Numbered from the stretch's first letter, positions 51,582 to 60,534 are shown. The stretch is DNA of 64,000 nt from Vibrio sp. D404a (GCF_030248535.1 NZ_JAHGAJ010000024.1:62001-126000); one strand, 5' to 3'. Notes: generated from the sequence alone by a model not told the origin. Translations and numbers: made by a program.

Positions 51582-52832
51582 TTAGCTGCGAACCAAGTAG
51601 TTCGCTTTACCAACCCACTTGTAGCTGGTTAGCTCTTCAAGTCCCATAGGACCACGTGCATGCAGCTTTTGCGTTGATACCGCAACCTCTGCGCCCAGAC
51701 CAAACTGAGCGCCATCAGTAAAGCGTGTAGATGCGTTCACGTAAACCGCCGCAGAGCCTACTGAGTTAATAAAACGCTCAGAGCTTTCTAGGCTGTTGGT
51801 CATGATCGCATCTGAGTGGCTCGCGTTGTGAATGCGCATGTGATCGATGGCTTGCGCTACATCCGCTACCACTTTCACACCTAGCGTATAGCTTAGCCAT
51901 TCCGTATCAAAATCATCTTCACCGGCATCACGCACATCTGCAAAATCCGCCAGTAGCGCTTTAGCACTTGAGTCTGCCACCAGCGTCACTTTTCCTGCAA
52001 GGCGTGTTTTAAGCTTGCCAAGGAACGCCTCAGCGACCGCCTCATGAACAAGCAGAGTATCTAGTGAGTTACATGCTGATGGACGCTGAACCTTTGAGTT
52101 CTCAACCACATTGACAGATTTCTCTAGATCCGCTGACTCGTCGACAAAGATATGGCTAATACCGAAGCCACCGATGATCACAGGGATGGTGCTGTTCTCT
52201 TTACACATTTTGTGTAGGCCTGCGCCACCACGTGGAATAATCATGTCTACGTACTCATCTAGCTTAAGCAGTTGAGAAACAAGCTCACGATCTGGCTTTT
52301 CAATGTACTGAACTGAAGCTGCTGGTAGCTCTGCTTTTTCTAGCGCAGATTGGATAACTTTAACCAGCTCCATGTTTGAGAAAAACGTCTCTTTACCGCC
52401 ACGCAGAATGCTTGCGTTACCGGTTTTAAGACACAGAGCTGCGATATCGATAGTCACGTTTGGACGTGCTTCGTAGATAACACCAACCACACCCAGTGGT
52501 ACGCGACGGCGAGAAAGCGACATGCCGTTTTCTAGTACTTTGCTGTCGATTTCGCTACCGACAGGGTCATTTAGGCTGATGACGTTACGTACATCATTGG
52601 CGATGCCTGTTAAACGCTCTTCGTTTAGAAGTAGGCGGTCAAGCAGTGCTTCTGTTAAACCCGCTTCACGGCCCAATTCGATATCTTTTGCATTCGCTTC
52701 AAGGATAGTTGCTGCATTGGCTTCTAGCTCATCTGCAATGATAGATAGCGCTTTGTTCTTCTGCGCTGTTGATGCTGTTGCTAGGTGAAAAGCAGCCTCT
52801 TTTGCTGCGATACCCATGTTAGTTAAATCCAC
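51582..52832 (-). CDS. proA: Glutamate-5-semialdehyde dehydrogenase (gamma-glutamyl phosphate reductase)
   Basis: A 416-residue ALDH-superfamily enzyme, second step of proline synthesis. It shows RRVPLGVVGVIYEARPNVTIDIAALCLKTGNASILRGGKE, the VDMIIPRGGAGL motif, the catalytic cysteine region NSKVQRPSACNSLDTLLV and GAQFGLGAEVAVSTQKLHARGPMGLEELTSYKW. It lies about 134 bp downstream of proB. Confidence 0.97.
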   Translation of the reverse strand: MDLTNMGIAAKEAAFHLATASTAQKNKALSIIADELEANAATILEANAKDIELGREAGLTEALLDRLLLNEERLTGIANDVRNVISLNDPVGSEIDSKVLENGMSLSRRRVPLGVVGVIYEARPNVTIDIAALCLKTGNASILRGGKETFFSNMELVKVIQSALEKAELPAASVQYIEKPDRELVSQLLKLDEYVDMIIPRGGAGLHKMCKENSTIPVIIGGFGISHIFVDESADLEKSVNVVENSKVQRPSACNSLDTLLVHEAVAEAFLGKLKTRLAGKVTLVADSSAKALLADFADVRDAGEDDFDTEWLSYTLGVKVVADVAQAIDHMRIHNASHSDAIMTNSLESSERFINSVGSAAVYVNASTRFTDGAQFGLGAEVAVSTQKLHARGPMGLEELTSYKWVGKANYLVRS

Positions 52833-52966
52833 GTTTAACTCTCCCTTAATTCTGTCTGTCTATCTGAAATTCTGGGTGCGCTATTTAATCAAATAGCCAC
52901 CTTTAGTCGGCAGCTATTCATCGATATCTCATACTCAACGTATGCGCACTACACTTGGGTGGTCAG

Positions 52967-54106
52967 TTACTCTTGGATAACAACCATGTCATCACGGTGA
53001 ATGACTTCCGAGCCGTAGTCATAGCCCAGGATTTCTCCAATATCTTTACTGTGTTTGCCCGCAATCTTCGCCAAGTCTTGGCTTGAGTAGCTTGCGATGC
53101 CGCGAGCAATCACTTTACCTTTGTTGTTGGTCACTTGGGTGACTTCACCACGGGAAAACTCACCGCGTACTTGAATCACACCTTTTGCCAGTAGGCTGCT
53201 GCCTTTGGTGTTGACTGCGTTAACTGCACCATCATCGACTACGATGTCGCCGGCAGAAGCTGGGCCCGCAAGAATCCAGCGTTTGCGGTTTTCTAATGCC
53301 TCTTCAAGTGGTAAGAAACGCGTGCCTTGTGGCTCTTCACTCAATGAGTCAAATACAACGTTTTCTGCACTGCCTGCAGCGATGATTACCTCAATACCTG
53401 CACGGCGAGCAATATCCGCCGCTTGCAGCTTAGTCGCCATACCACCCGTGCCTAGCGTTGTACCACTGCCACCTGCGATTTTACGCAGAGTATCATCAAT
53501 GGTCTTGACCTCTTTGATCAACTCGGCATTTGGGTCTTTGCGAGGATCTGCGGTAAAGAGGCCTTTTTGGTCCGTCAGAAGCAGCAGTTTATCCGCACCA
53601 CACAGGATACCCACCAATGCCGATAGGTTGTCGTTATCACCCACTTTAATTTCGTTGGTTGCAACGGCATCGTTCTCGTTCACGATAGGGATAATGTCGT
53701 TATCCACCAGCGCATTAATGGTATCACGTGCGTTTAAGAAGCGTTCACGGTCATCAAGATCAGCACGCGTCAATAGCATTTGACCAATCTTGATGCCGTA
53801 GATAGCAAACAAAGACTCCCACACTTGAATCAACTGGCTCTGCCCAACTGCGGCAAGAAGTTGCTTGCTTGCCATTGAGTTGGGTAGTGCGGGGTAACCA
53901 AGGTGCTCACGCCCAGCTGCGATTGCGCCAGACGAAACCATAACCACAGAGTGGCCTTGTTTTTTAAGTTCTGCACACTGACGCACAAGCTCTACCATGT
54001 GAGCTCTGTCTAGCGCCAATGTACCACCAGTTAAGACACTGGTACCCAGTTTAACAACCACAGTCTTAGGCTGTGTTGCTGTCCCGCTTTGATGATTAGT
54101 TGTCAT
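52967..54106 (-). CDS. proB: Glutamate 5-kinase
   Basis: A 379-residue ProB, the proline-feedback-controlled first step. The amino-acid kinase domain (about 1-260) has KTVVVKLGTSVLTGG, VSSGAIAAGREHLGYP, ILCGADKLLLLTDQKGLFTADPR and GSGTTLGTGGMATKLQAA. The C-terminal PUA domain (about 280-370) contains GDIVVDDGAVNAVNTKGSSLLAKGV. Starting at 54106 (ATG) is preferred to an upstream TTG. It is divergent from nothing and follows crl. Confidence 0.97.
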   Translation of the reverse strand: MTTNHQSGTATQPKTVVVKLGTSVLTGGTLALDRAHMVELVRQCAELKKQGHSVVMVSSGAIAAGREHLGYPALPNSMASKQLLAAVGQSQLIQVWESLFAIYGIKIGQMLLTRADLDDRERFLNARDTINALVDNDIIPIVNENDAVATNEIKVGDNDNLSALVGILCGADKLLLLTDQKGLFTADPRKDPNAELIKEVKTIDDTLRKIAGGSGTTLGTGGMATKLQAADIARRAGIEVIIAAGSAENVVFDSLSEEPQGTRFLPLEEALENRKRWILAGPASAGDIVVDDGAVNAVNTKGSSLLAKGVIQVRGEFSRGEVTQVTNNKGKVIARGIASYSSQDLAKIAGKHSKDIGEILGYDYGSEVIHRDDMVVIQE

Positions 54107-54176
54107 GAAGTCTTTATATGAATAAAACAAATAAGAGGTGATGTTTTAGCAATCAAAACAGGAATTCACAAGTAGA

Positions 54177-54200
54177 AAAGGTGCGAAATCGCACCTTTTT
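54177..54200. terminator. Bidirectional hairpin terminator downstream of crl
   Basis: AAAAGGTGCGA/TCGCACCTTTT stem with an AA loop, between the crl stop and the proB start on the same strand. Confidence 0.88.
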
Positions 54201-54228
54201 ACTTTATAGAGAGGAGTAACCTTTAAAA

Positions 54229-54618
54229 TTAAACAAATTCGACAGAAGCTGCGTCTAGCTCAACCTCCAGTTCGAACTTAGTTTTCAGCTCCTCAGAGAG
54301 CTTTTGGTGAAACGCTTCTTGAGTACGAGTTACCTCAGAAATGGCCTTCTTAGGGAGTTCTAGCTCGTCCCATTCCCCTTCAACGTTGTATTTGCCAATG
54401 TTGTATTTCGCGGTAAAGCCTTGTTCAGATTTTGCCAATTCTAGCCACCATCCCCAGAACTCACGCTCTTCGGGTGACTTCTTATCATTCACGCATACTG
54501 ACAAGCAATCGAAGATATAGTGTCCGTCTTCAGATTGTGGCTCTCTCAGATATGGGCCAATAGCCTTTAAAACATTTAGCAAACGATAATGAGTTGGTTG
54601 TTGTGTCACTTCTGACAT
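54229..54618 (-). CDS. crl: Sigma-S-binding protein Crl
   Basis: A 129-residue Crl, which binds the stationary-phase sigma factor RpoS and favours its holoenzyme. Conserved segments are THYRLLNVLKAIGPYLREPQSEDGHYIFDCLSVCVNDKKSPEEREFWGWWLEL. The gpt-frsA-crl-proBA neighbourhood is conserved with E. coli. It is monocistronic, with a terminator downstream. Confidence 0.95.
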   Translation of the reverse strand: MSEVTQQPTHYRLLNVLKAIGPYLREPQSEDGHYIFDCLSVCVNDKKSPEEREFWGWWLELAKSEQGFTAKYNIGKYNVEGEWDELELPKKAISEVTRTQEAFHQKLSEELKTKFELEVELDAASVEFV

Positions 54619-54762
54619 ATTGAATCTCCGTTTTCAATGTTAAGAATGACGTTACTCAGACTGCAATACGTAAAAACGACGCAGTTGGGTTTTATAAATT
54701 TTCTCTGAGTATCAGGTACTTAATCTGTACACTTTTCATGCTTAACTAATTTTGGAGAAATG

Positions 54763-56016
54763 TCATCTAAATAATTCATCCTCAAGCCATTTTATCGCCA
54801 ATTCGAGGGATTGCTCATAACCCTGTGTAATTGACTTGGACTTAATTTTCTTCGCCTTGCCGTAATCGCTGTAAATAGCAACCAGTTGATTATCCGATGG
54901 CGGTGATACCGGATCCCCTTCCAATGCCAATGCCAAGATAGGCACACGCGTCTTACTGTTGGCCAGTAGCCCCTGAACTTTGAGTGACCAAGCCATCAGC
55001 TGCCCAGACAAGCTATTGATATCAACAGCACCTTTACCCAAACGAGAAGCGAGTACATCAAGGTGCATCTTCGGCATCTGCTTGAGCTTATTTGTATGGA
55101 CAAATATGTCATGAATCGGTGCGCCTAATGCCACACAGGCTTTGATCTTCTGCTGTTCTAAGAAAGACAAGCGCACCATCGCATTGCCACCAAAGCGGAA
55201 ACCAAACAGACCTACCTTATAGTGGTCAACCCAAGGAATATTCGGCAATTCATTCAATACCGCTTGGTGTAGACATGAAGAGTCTTCGGTTAGCGGCCAA
55301 TGAGAGCTGTGACCAATCGACGGCATATCCACAGTTAGCATCGCAATGTTCTTTGGTGCAAGGTAGTCACGAAACAGACGCCACATATCCGTTTGCAGGC
55401 TATCAAGGCCAGCGCTCACAATCACCACCGGCTGAGGTTTCTCGGTACTCGATAGGTGCAGGTGCGCTTTGATCTTGCGATTTTGATACGGGATCTCAAG
55501 CTGCTTCACCACCAACTTCGTATGCTTGATCGCTTCCGCATAAGCCGTGTTCGCCAACACCTGAGCCTGAGTCGCTAGGTTGTCGTTTTTAAGATGAGGG
55601 TAACCTGCAATGCTAAAACACAAAGAAGCAGAGAACAGCTCTTCAGCGACCTCTTCACCACTCTTATCATTAGCGCGGTTTTGGTGCTGCATACCTAGCT
55701 TGGTCCACTCGTACGCCCAGTTACCACCGCGATAACCCATTACGGTGTCTAGCCACTCATCGGTGGTGCGAGAGTGTGTCGATGAGGCAATGCGTGATAA
55801 CACTGCTTCCTGTTCGATTGGATTAACCCCCTGCCATACCCATTGCATGCGACGCAGGTTGCGATACCAAGAGCTGTCTTGCTCCTCACGCTTCTGATCG
55901 AGTAGGTCAATCGAGCTTGGCATATATTGCGTCAGCATCGAGGTCTCTTTCGCCTGTTTATGCTTAACGAATAGAGTTTCAGATAGGTTTTTACTGGTTT
56001 CTTCAGATAACGACAT
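54763..56016 (-). CDS. frsA: Esterase FrsA (fermentation/respiration switch protein)
   Basis: A 417-residue alpha/beta hydrolase (YafA/FrsA). The N-terminal helical part has NLSETLFVKHKQAKETSMLTQYMP and LRRMQWVWQGVNPIEQE. The catalytic part contains VVIVSAGLDSLQTDMWRLF, the nucleophile elbow VGLFGFRFGGNAMVRLSFLE (with Arg in place of the usual Ser, so activity may be low or absent) and ALALEGDPVSPPSDNQLVA. It is related to YafA, which in V. vulnificus interacts with EIIA-Glc. It is between gpt and crl. Confidence 0.92.
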   Translation of the reverse strand: MSLSEETSKNLSETLFVKHKQAKETSMLTQYMPSSIDLLDQKREEQDSSWYRNLRRMQWVWQGVNPIEQEAVLSRIASSTHSRTTDEWLDTVMGYRGGNWAYEWTKLGMQHQNRANDKSGEEVAEELFSASLCFSIAGYPHLKNDNLATQAQVLANTAYAEAIKHTKLVVKQLEIPYQNRKIKAHLHLSSTEKPQPVVIVSAGLDSLQTDMWRLFRDYLAPKNIAMLTVDMPSIGHSSHWPLTEDSSCLHQAVLNELPNIPWVDHYKVGLFGFRFGGNAMVRLSFLEQQKIKACVALGAPIHDIFVHTNKLKQMPKMHLDVLASRLGKGAVDINSLSGQLMAWSLKVQGLLANSKTRVPILALALEGDPVSPPSDNQLVAIYSDYGKAKKIKSKSITQGYEQSLELAIKWLEDELFR

Positions 56017-56059
56017 GGGGATTCTCAGTCGAGGATGATGCTTGTAATGATATAAAAAA

Positions 56060-56083
56060 AAATGACCCTATAAAGGGTCATTT
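56060..56083 (-). terminator. Terminator of gpt
   Basis: AAATGACCC/GGGTCATTT stem with a TATAAA loop and an A-run giving a U-tract on the minus strand. Confidence 0.85.
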
Positions 56084-56104
56084 CTCAAAAAACACAGATT
56101 ATGC

Positions 56105-56569
56105 TTATTTTGACTTGCGATTTACCGGCTCAACGTAACCTAGGCTTAGGTCCCATGGCTGTTCAATCCATGTGTCTTGCGCGATATCAACAATGTAATC
56201 GTCTAGTAGTGCAGCGCCTGAAGGCTTAGCACATACTGCGATCAGTTTTGCTTTCGGGTACATTTCACGAAGTTTACGTGCAGTGTCACCGCTGTCTACT
56301 AGGTCTTCAACGATTAGGAAACCTTCACCGTCACCCTCTGGCGCTTTTACAACCGTCATATCACGTTGGTGATCGTGGTCGTAGCTAGAAATACAAATTG
56401 TATCAACGTAGCGAATACCTAGCTCACGAGCCAAGATTGCGCCTGGTACTAAACCACCACGACTTACTGCCCAGATACCCTTCCACTGTTCTGCAGGCAT
56501 TTGCTTAGCAGCCAGTTCACGGCAGTAAGATTGCATGTTGTCCCATGTGATGATGAATTTGTTACTCAT
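56105..56569 (-). CDS. gpt: Xanthine-guanine phosphoribosyltransferase
   Basis: A 154-residue PRTase that salvages guanine and xanthine using PRPP. The PRPP-binding motif is FLIVEDLVDSGDTARKLREM, the N-terminal segment is GIWAVSRGGLVPGAILARELGIRYVDTICISSYDHD, and WIEQPWDLSLGYV is typical of the C-terminus. It is monocistronic and lies next to the purine permease, both on the minus strand. Confidence 0.96.
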   Translation of the reverse strand: MSNKFIITWDNMQSYCRELAAKQMPAEQWKGIWAVSRGGLVPGAILARELGIRYVDTICISSYDHDHQRDMTVVKAPEGDGEGFLIVEDLVDSGDTARKLREMYPKAKLIAVCAKPSGAALLDDYIVDIAQDTWIEQPWDLSLGYVEPVNRKSK

Positions 56570-56634
56570 AGTAATTAAACCTAATAATTTGTCATGTTGT
56601 TAGAGGCCATAAGCGATATGGCCTCTGCAAGCGA

Positions 56635-57924
56635 TTAAGCGAAGATGTACTTAAGGATAAAGATCACTGACATTACCCAAACGGCAACAGAAACGTCGCG
56701 ACCTTTGCCACTTAGCAGCTTAATTGCAGCGTAAGCGATGAAACCTAGAGAGATACCCTCTGCAATAGAGTACGTCAACGGCATAAGCAGACATGTTACC
56801 ACGACTGGTGCCGCTTCTGTAAGATCACGCCAATCAATGCCAACCAAGCCAGACATCATCAGAATTGCTACATAGAATAGCGCGCCCGATGTTGCGTAAG
56901 CTGGAATCATGCCCGCTAGAGGCGAGAAGAATAGAGCCAGAAGGAATAGAACGCCAACAACAACCGCTGTTAGACCAGTACGACCACCTTCAGCAACACC
57001 AGAAACACTCTCTACGTAAGAAGTTGTGTTCGATGTACCTAGAAGTGCACCGATAGATGTTGCTGTTGAGTCAGCAAGCAGCGCTTTGTTTAGACGAGGC
57101 AGTTTGCCGTCTTCTTTGATTAGGTTTGCTTTTGTAGCAACACCCACTAGCGTACCTGCTGTGTCGAATAGGTCGACAAATAGGAAAGCAAATACCACAG
57201 AGATCATGCCGATTTCGAATACCGCAGAGAAATCAAGCTGCATGAAGGTTGGAGCTAGGCTTGGCGGTGTAGATACGATACCACCGTACTGAACATCACC
57301 AACAACAATCGCAATCGCAGTAATCGCGAGAATCGCGATCATTACTGCACCTTTCACACCACGGTGAACCAGTGCAACCGTTAGGAAGAAACCAAGCGCG
57401 CCTAGGATAGGGCCAATCGCCGTGATGTCGCCCAGTGATACTTTCGTTGCTGGGTTAGAAACCACGATACCCGCGTTGCTCAGTGCAATGAACGCTAGGA
57501 AAAGACCGATACCCGCAGAGATACCCACACGCAGTGACATAGGAATCGAGTTAATGATCCATTCGCGGACTTTAAAAATGCTTAAGAAAATGAAGATAAC
57601 GCCCGACACGAATACCGCAGCCAAAGCGACTTGCCACGTGTAGCCCATACCCATAACCACCGCGTAGGTGAAGAATGCGTTTAAGCCCATACCCGGAGCT
57701 TGAGCAATTGGGTAGTTTGCTACAAAGCCCATGATGAAACAGCCAATAGCCGCAGCTAGACAGGTTGCTACAAATACAGCGCCATGGTCCATACCCGCAT
57801 CAGCTAGGATCATTGGGTTTACAAAAATGATGTAAGCCATGGTTAGGAAGGTCGTTAGACCAGCGATGATTTCAGTGCGCACATTGGTGCCGTTTTCACT
57901 GAGTTTGAATAGCTTTTCGAACAT
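56635..57924 (-). CDS. NCS2/AzgA-type purine permease
   Basis: A 429-residue inner-membrane permease with 12-14 helices, in the AzgA-like branch (adenine, guanine, hypoxanthine). Motifs are TEIIAGLTTFLTMAYIIFVNPMILADAGMD, YPIAQAPGMGLNAFFTYAVV, LFDTAGTLVGVATKANLIKEDGKLPRLNKALLADSTAT and GTSNTTSYVESVSGVAEGGRTGLTAVV. A PurR box lies 22 bp upstream of the start. Exact substrate is not decided. Confidence 0.93.
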   Translation of the reverse strand: MFEKLFKLSENGTNVRTEIIAGLTTFLTMAYIIFVNPMILADAGMDHGAVFVATCLAAAIGCFIMGFVANYPIAQAPGMGLNAFFTYAVVMGMGYTWQVALAAVFVSGVIFIFLSIFKVREWIINSIPMSLRVGISAGIGLFLAFIALSNAGIVVSNPATKVSLGDITAIGPILGALGFFLTVALVHRGVKGAVMIAILAITAIAIVVGDVQYGGIVSTPPSLAPTFMQLDFSAVFEIGMISVVFAFLFVDLFDTAGTLVGVATKANLIKEDGKLPRLNKALLADSTATSIGALLGTSNTTSYVESVSGVAEGGRTGLTAVVVGVLFLLALFFSPLAGMIPAYATSGALFYVAILMMSGLVGIDWRDLTEAAPVVVTCLLMPLTYSIAEGISLGFIAYAAIKLLSGKGRDVSVAVWVMSVIFILKYIFA

Positions 57925-57946
57925 TATCGAATCCTATAAGGGTAAA

Positions 57947-57962
57947 AAGTAAACGGTTGCGT
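57947..57962. promoter_or_regulatory. PurR operator upstream of the purine permease
   Basis: On the minus strand, ACGCAACCGTTTACTT fits ANGCAANCGNTTNCNT at every fixed position. Purine repressor control of a purine permease is consistent. Confidence 0.8.
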
Positions 57963-58293
57963 AATCGATTGGCTCAGGATTATAAAGTCATCAAATAACA
58001 AATTCCAGATAGAATTAAGACTCTAATCAATATTAATAGAGAGAATGTATGAAACAGGGCGATTAAAAAGCCCTCTATGGAAATGGCAAGTGCTTTAAAA
58101 ACAGTGGCTTAAAATACTGAGAAAATCAGAATCTAAGTGGTGTTTTTTTCTACCATGTAAAAAAGTTACAAACACAAGTTTGCATGGAGCGTACGATAAA
58201 AGTCATAAAAGCAGCCTTCTTTTCAACAGATCTGGTAATAACAGCAGTTCTAGAAAGTTGAAGTATAAAAAATCACCAATATTTATCGACAGA
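57963..58293. other. Intergenic region between permease and VcdRP-like RNA
   Basis: About 330 bp. It holds a small AGGGC/GCCCT hairpin (58056-58074) and must hold the permease promoter. A 17-codon plus-strand frame from 58048 has no family or proper ribosome binding site, and I do not call it. Confidence 0.5.
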
Positions 58294-58324
58294 TAAAAAA
58301 AACGCCACTCAAATTTGAGTGGCG
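58294..58324 (-). terminator. Terminator of the VcdRP-like RNA
   Basis: Perfect 22-base inverted repeat CGCCACTCAAA/TTTGAGTGGCG followed on the minus strand by eight T. Confidence 0.93.
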
Positions 58325-58599
58325 GTAGAATCAGTCAACCAATACGGTTGTAAAAAAATTCCAATATATAGGGGTGAACAAACTGTTCAAGTCACACGCT
58401 CGGGTTACTTGTAACCAAAGCTAGTTGGGTATGCAAAGTTGCTAGTGTAAACAGAGCTGTTAAGCCAGAACATTGCAGATGGTAAACCTTTCATAACTAT
58501 CACCTTAATAAATCAATTAAAAACAATTTTGATTTCTCGGTTCCTTGGAGGCGATAAACGGACTCATCCTTTGAGCATTTACTCTTCGCTTCAGAAGTT
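58295..58599 (-). ncRNA. vcdRP: VcdRP-like dual-function RNA
   Basis: A minus-strand transcript of about 305 nt between the purine permease and pepD. It contains a 29-codon ORF with a good ribosome binding site, then a 3' region with CACCCCTATA and a strong terminator. A candidate promoter and CRP-like site lie upstream. From memory, V. cholerae VcdRP is CRP-controlled, encodes a 29-residue protein (VcdP, binding citrate synthase), and its RNA part uses a C-rich seed to repress PTS mRNAs. Peptide length, C-rich motif and gene neighbourhood agree; the identity still needs alignment. Confidence 0.75.
58405..58494 (-). CDS. vcdP: 29-residue small protein (VcdP-like)
   Basis: ATG at 58494 is preceded by AAGGTGAT five bases away and encodes 29 residues. 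It begins MKGLPSAMFWLNSSVYTSNF and ends AYPTSFGYK. The sequence is rich in aromatic and hydroxyl residues and has no signal peptide or obvious membrane helix. It lies inside a discrete short transcript with its own terminator, which supports translation. By neighbourhood and exact length it is likely the VcdP homologue, which in V. cholerae modulates citrate synthase. No sequence comparison was possible. Confidence 0.75.
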   Translation of the reverse strand: MKGLPSAMFWLNSSVYTSNFAYPTSFGYK

Positions 58600-58606
58600 G
58601 GTTACT

Positions 58607-58634
58607 AATATACCTTAAAGAAAAAACATTACAA
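58607..58634 (-). promoter_or_regulatory. Candidate promoter of the VcdRP-like RNA
   Basis: Minus-strand TTGTAA (-35, 58629-58634), a 16-bp spacer and TATATT (-10, 58607-58612) place the start near 58599-58600. Confidence 0.55.
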
Positions 58635-58640
58635 GTATTT

Positions 58641-58656
58641 TTTGCATCAGCTCACA
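58641..58656. promoter_or_regulatory. Candidate CRP site
   Basis: Minus-strand TGTGAGCTGATGCAAA has a perfect left half-site TGTGA, a 6-bp spacer and a weaker right half (3 of 5). Its spacing to the predicted -10 is about 30-50 bp, close to but not exactly a standard class I or II position. Confidence 0.45.
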
Positions 58657-58948
58657 ATTTTGCTAAAAAAAGACTAAATAACAAACTTAAACTGTAATTT
58701 AATTACATAATAGTTCGATAAAAACGTTTGCACGACAATTTATTAAGCAACTGCGCGCTTATTTTTGATCTCAACTACAGATCTATCTTCAAACTTTGCA
58801 ACAATTGCCTGTTGCAACACCTACTCGTTGCCCCGCTCAAATGGTATGCTGTCGGCATCAAAACAGACCCATACCTCTAGATTATTGTCCTTTATATAGG
58901 GGCACCTCTACCTAAAGATATGGTTATTAAATAAAAAAGGAGTCATCC
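58657..58948. other. Intergenic region upstream of pepD
   Basis: About 290 bp of AT-rich sequence that must hold the pepD promoter. No gene or clear operator is seen. Confidence 0.5.
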
Positions 58949-60418
58949 GTGTCTGAATTCCATTCTGAGATCAGTAAATTATCCCCTGCCCCACTTTGGC
59001 AGTTTTTCGATAAGATTTGCTCAATCCCGCACCCATCGAAGCATGAAGAAGAGTTAGCTCAATACATTATCGCTTGGGCAACAGAGCAAGGCCTAGATGT
59101 TCGCCGTGATCCAACGGGCAATGTTTTCATCAAGAAGCCTGCAACACCGGGTATGGAAAACAAAAAAGGTGTCGTGCTACAAGCGCACATCGATATGGTT
59201 CCACAAAAGAACGAAGATACGGTTCACGACTTCACTAAAGATCCAATCCAGCCGTACATCGACGGTGAGTGGGTAACAGCAAAAGGCACAACGCTAGGTG
59301 CTGATAACGGCATGGGCATGGCTTCTTGTCTTGCAGTATTGGCGTCAAACGAAATCAAGCACGGTCCAATCGAAGTTCTACTAACCGTAGATGAAGAAGC
59401 AGGCATGACAGGTGCTTTCGGTCTTGAAGAGGGTTGGTTAGAGGGTGATATCCTTCTGAATACTGACTCTGAGCAAGAAGGCGAAGTCTACATGGGTTGT
59501 GCTGGCGGTATCGACGGCGCAATGACATTTGAGATTGCTCGTAACGCAATCCCTGCTGAGTTTGTTACTCGCAAGCTAACGCTTAAAGGTCTGAAAGGCG
59601 GTCACTCTGGTTGTGACATCCACACAGGTCGTGCGAACGCAAACAAACTGCTTGCTCGTTTCCTAGCAGGTCACGCAAAAGAACTAGACCTACGTATCGT
59701 AGAATTCAAAGGCGGTAGCCTACGTAACGCTATCCCTCGTGAAGGCTTCGTTACAGTTGCACTACCTGCAGAGAACCAAGAGAAACTGGCTTCTCTATAC
59801 AACTACTACACTGAGCTTCTTTCTACAGAGCTAGGCAAAGTAGAAGACAGCATCGTAACATTCAACGAAGAAGCTTCTGTTGAAATGGGTGCGCTAGCAG
59901 CTGCAGACCAAGCTCGCTTCATCGCGGCACTTAACGCGGCGCCAAACGGTGTGATCCGCATGAGTGACGAGATTGAAGGTGTTGTTGAAACCTCTCTAAA
60001 CGTAGGTGTTATCACAACAGAAGAGAACTCAATCACTGTACTTTGCTTGATCCGTTCACTTATCGACTCAGGCCGTCAACAAGTTGAAGGCATGTTGAAT
60101 TCGGTAGCAGAACTAGCGGGTGCGAGCATCGCATTCTCTGGCGCATACCCAGGTTGGAAGCCGGACGCAGATTCAGAAATCATGCACATCTTCCGTGACA
60201 TGTACGAGGGCATCTACGGTCACAAACCAAACATCATGGTTATCCATGCTGGCCTAGAGTGTGGTCTATTCAAAGAACCTTACCCGAACATGGACATGGT
60301 TTCTTTCGGTCCAACAATCAAATTCCCTCACTCTCCAGACGAGAAAGTGAAGATTGATACGGTTGAGCTATTCTGGAACCAAATGGTTGCTCTACTTGAA
60401 GCTATTCCAGAAAAATAG
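58949..60418 (+). CDS. pepD: Aminoacyl-histidine dipeptidase (peptidase D)
   Basis: A 489-residue M20-family metallo-dipeptidase that cleaves Xaa-His dipeptides such as carnosine. Metal-site motifs include VLQAHIDMVPQKNEDT (His/Asp), LTVDEEAGMTGAFGLEE (catalytic Glu), LLNTDSEQEGEVYMGCAGG and VIHAGLECGLF. The start is GTG with AAAAGGAG upstream. The last codons are followed by a 20-bp tandem duplication (see findings). Confidence 0.97.
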   Translation: MSEFHSEISKLSPAPLWQFFDKICSIPHPSKHEEELAQYIIAWATEQGLDVRRDPTGNVFIKKPATPGMENKKGVVLQAHIDMVPQKNEDTVHDFTKDPIQPYIDGEWVTAKGTTLGADNGMGMASCLAVLASNEIKHGPIEVLLTVDEEAGMTGAFGLEEGWLEGDILLNTDSEQEGEVYMGCAGGIDGAMTFEIARNAIPAEFVTRKLTLKGLKGGHSGCDIHTGRANANKLLARFLAGHAKELDLRIVEFKGGSLRNAIPREGFVTVALPAENQEKLASLYNYYTELLSTELGKVEDSIVTFNEEASVEMGALAAADQARFIAALNAAPNGVIRMSDEIEGVVETSLNVGVITTEENSITVLCLIRSLIDSGRQQVEGMLNSVAELAGASIAFSGAYPGWKPDADSEIMHIFRDMYEGIYGHKPNIMVIHAGLECGLFKEPYPNMDMVSFGPTIKFPHSPDEKVKIDTVELFWNQMVALLEAIPEK

Positions 60419-60437
60419 AAGCTATCCCAGAAAAAGC
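60398..60437. repeat. 20-bp tandem duplication at the pepD 3' end
   Basis: GAAGCTATTCCAGAAAAATA (60398-60417) and GAAGCTATCCCAGAAAAAGC (60418-60437) are head-to-tail copies with three differences. The first copy holds the end of the gene (EAIPEK and stop). Confidence 0.85.
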
Positions 60438-60460
60438 ATAATTCGCTTTTCTAGCACAAA

Positions 60461-60493
60461 CAAAAACAGGTACTCATTGAGTACCTGTTTTTT
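60461..60493 (+). terminator. Terminator of pepD
   Basis: AACAGGTACTCA/TGAGTACCTGTT stem with a one-base loop position, flanked by A and T runs; it also serves the convergent DUF3332 gene. Confidence 0.9.
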
Positions 60494-60534
60494 TAGCTAG
60501 CGAGCTTGTTATGTATCTTTGTTTACAACAAACG

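Noticed and set aside
53205..53783. 192-codon plus-strand ORF
   Set aside because: It is antisense to the conserved proB gene, with low-complexity Ser/Ala/Arg content typical of a shadow frame.
58048..58101. 17-codon plus-strand frame near a small hairpin
   Set aside because: No clear promoter or terminator and only a weak purine-rich stretch upstream; too little evidence beside the well-supported 29-codon peptide.
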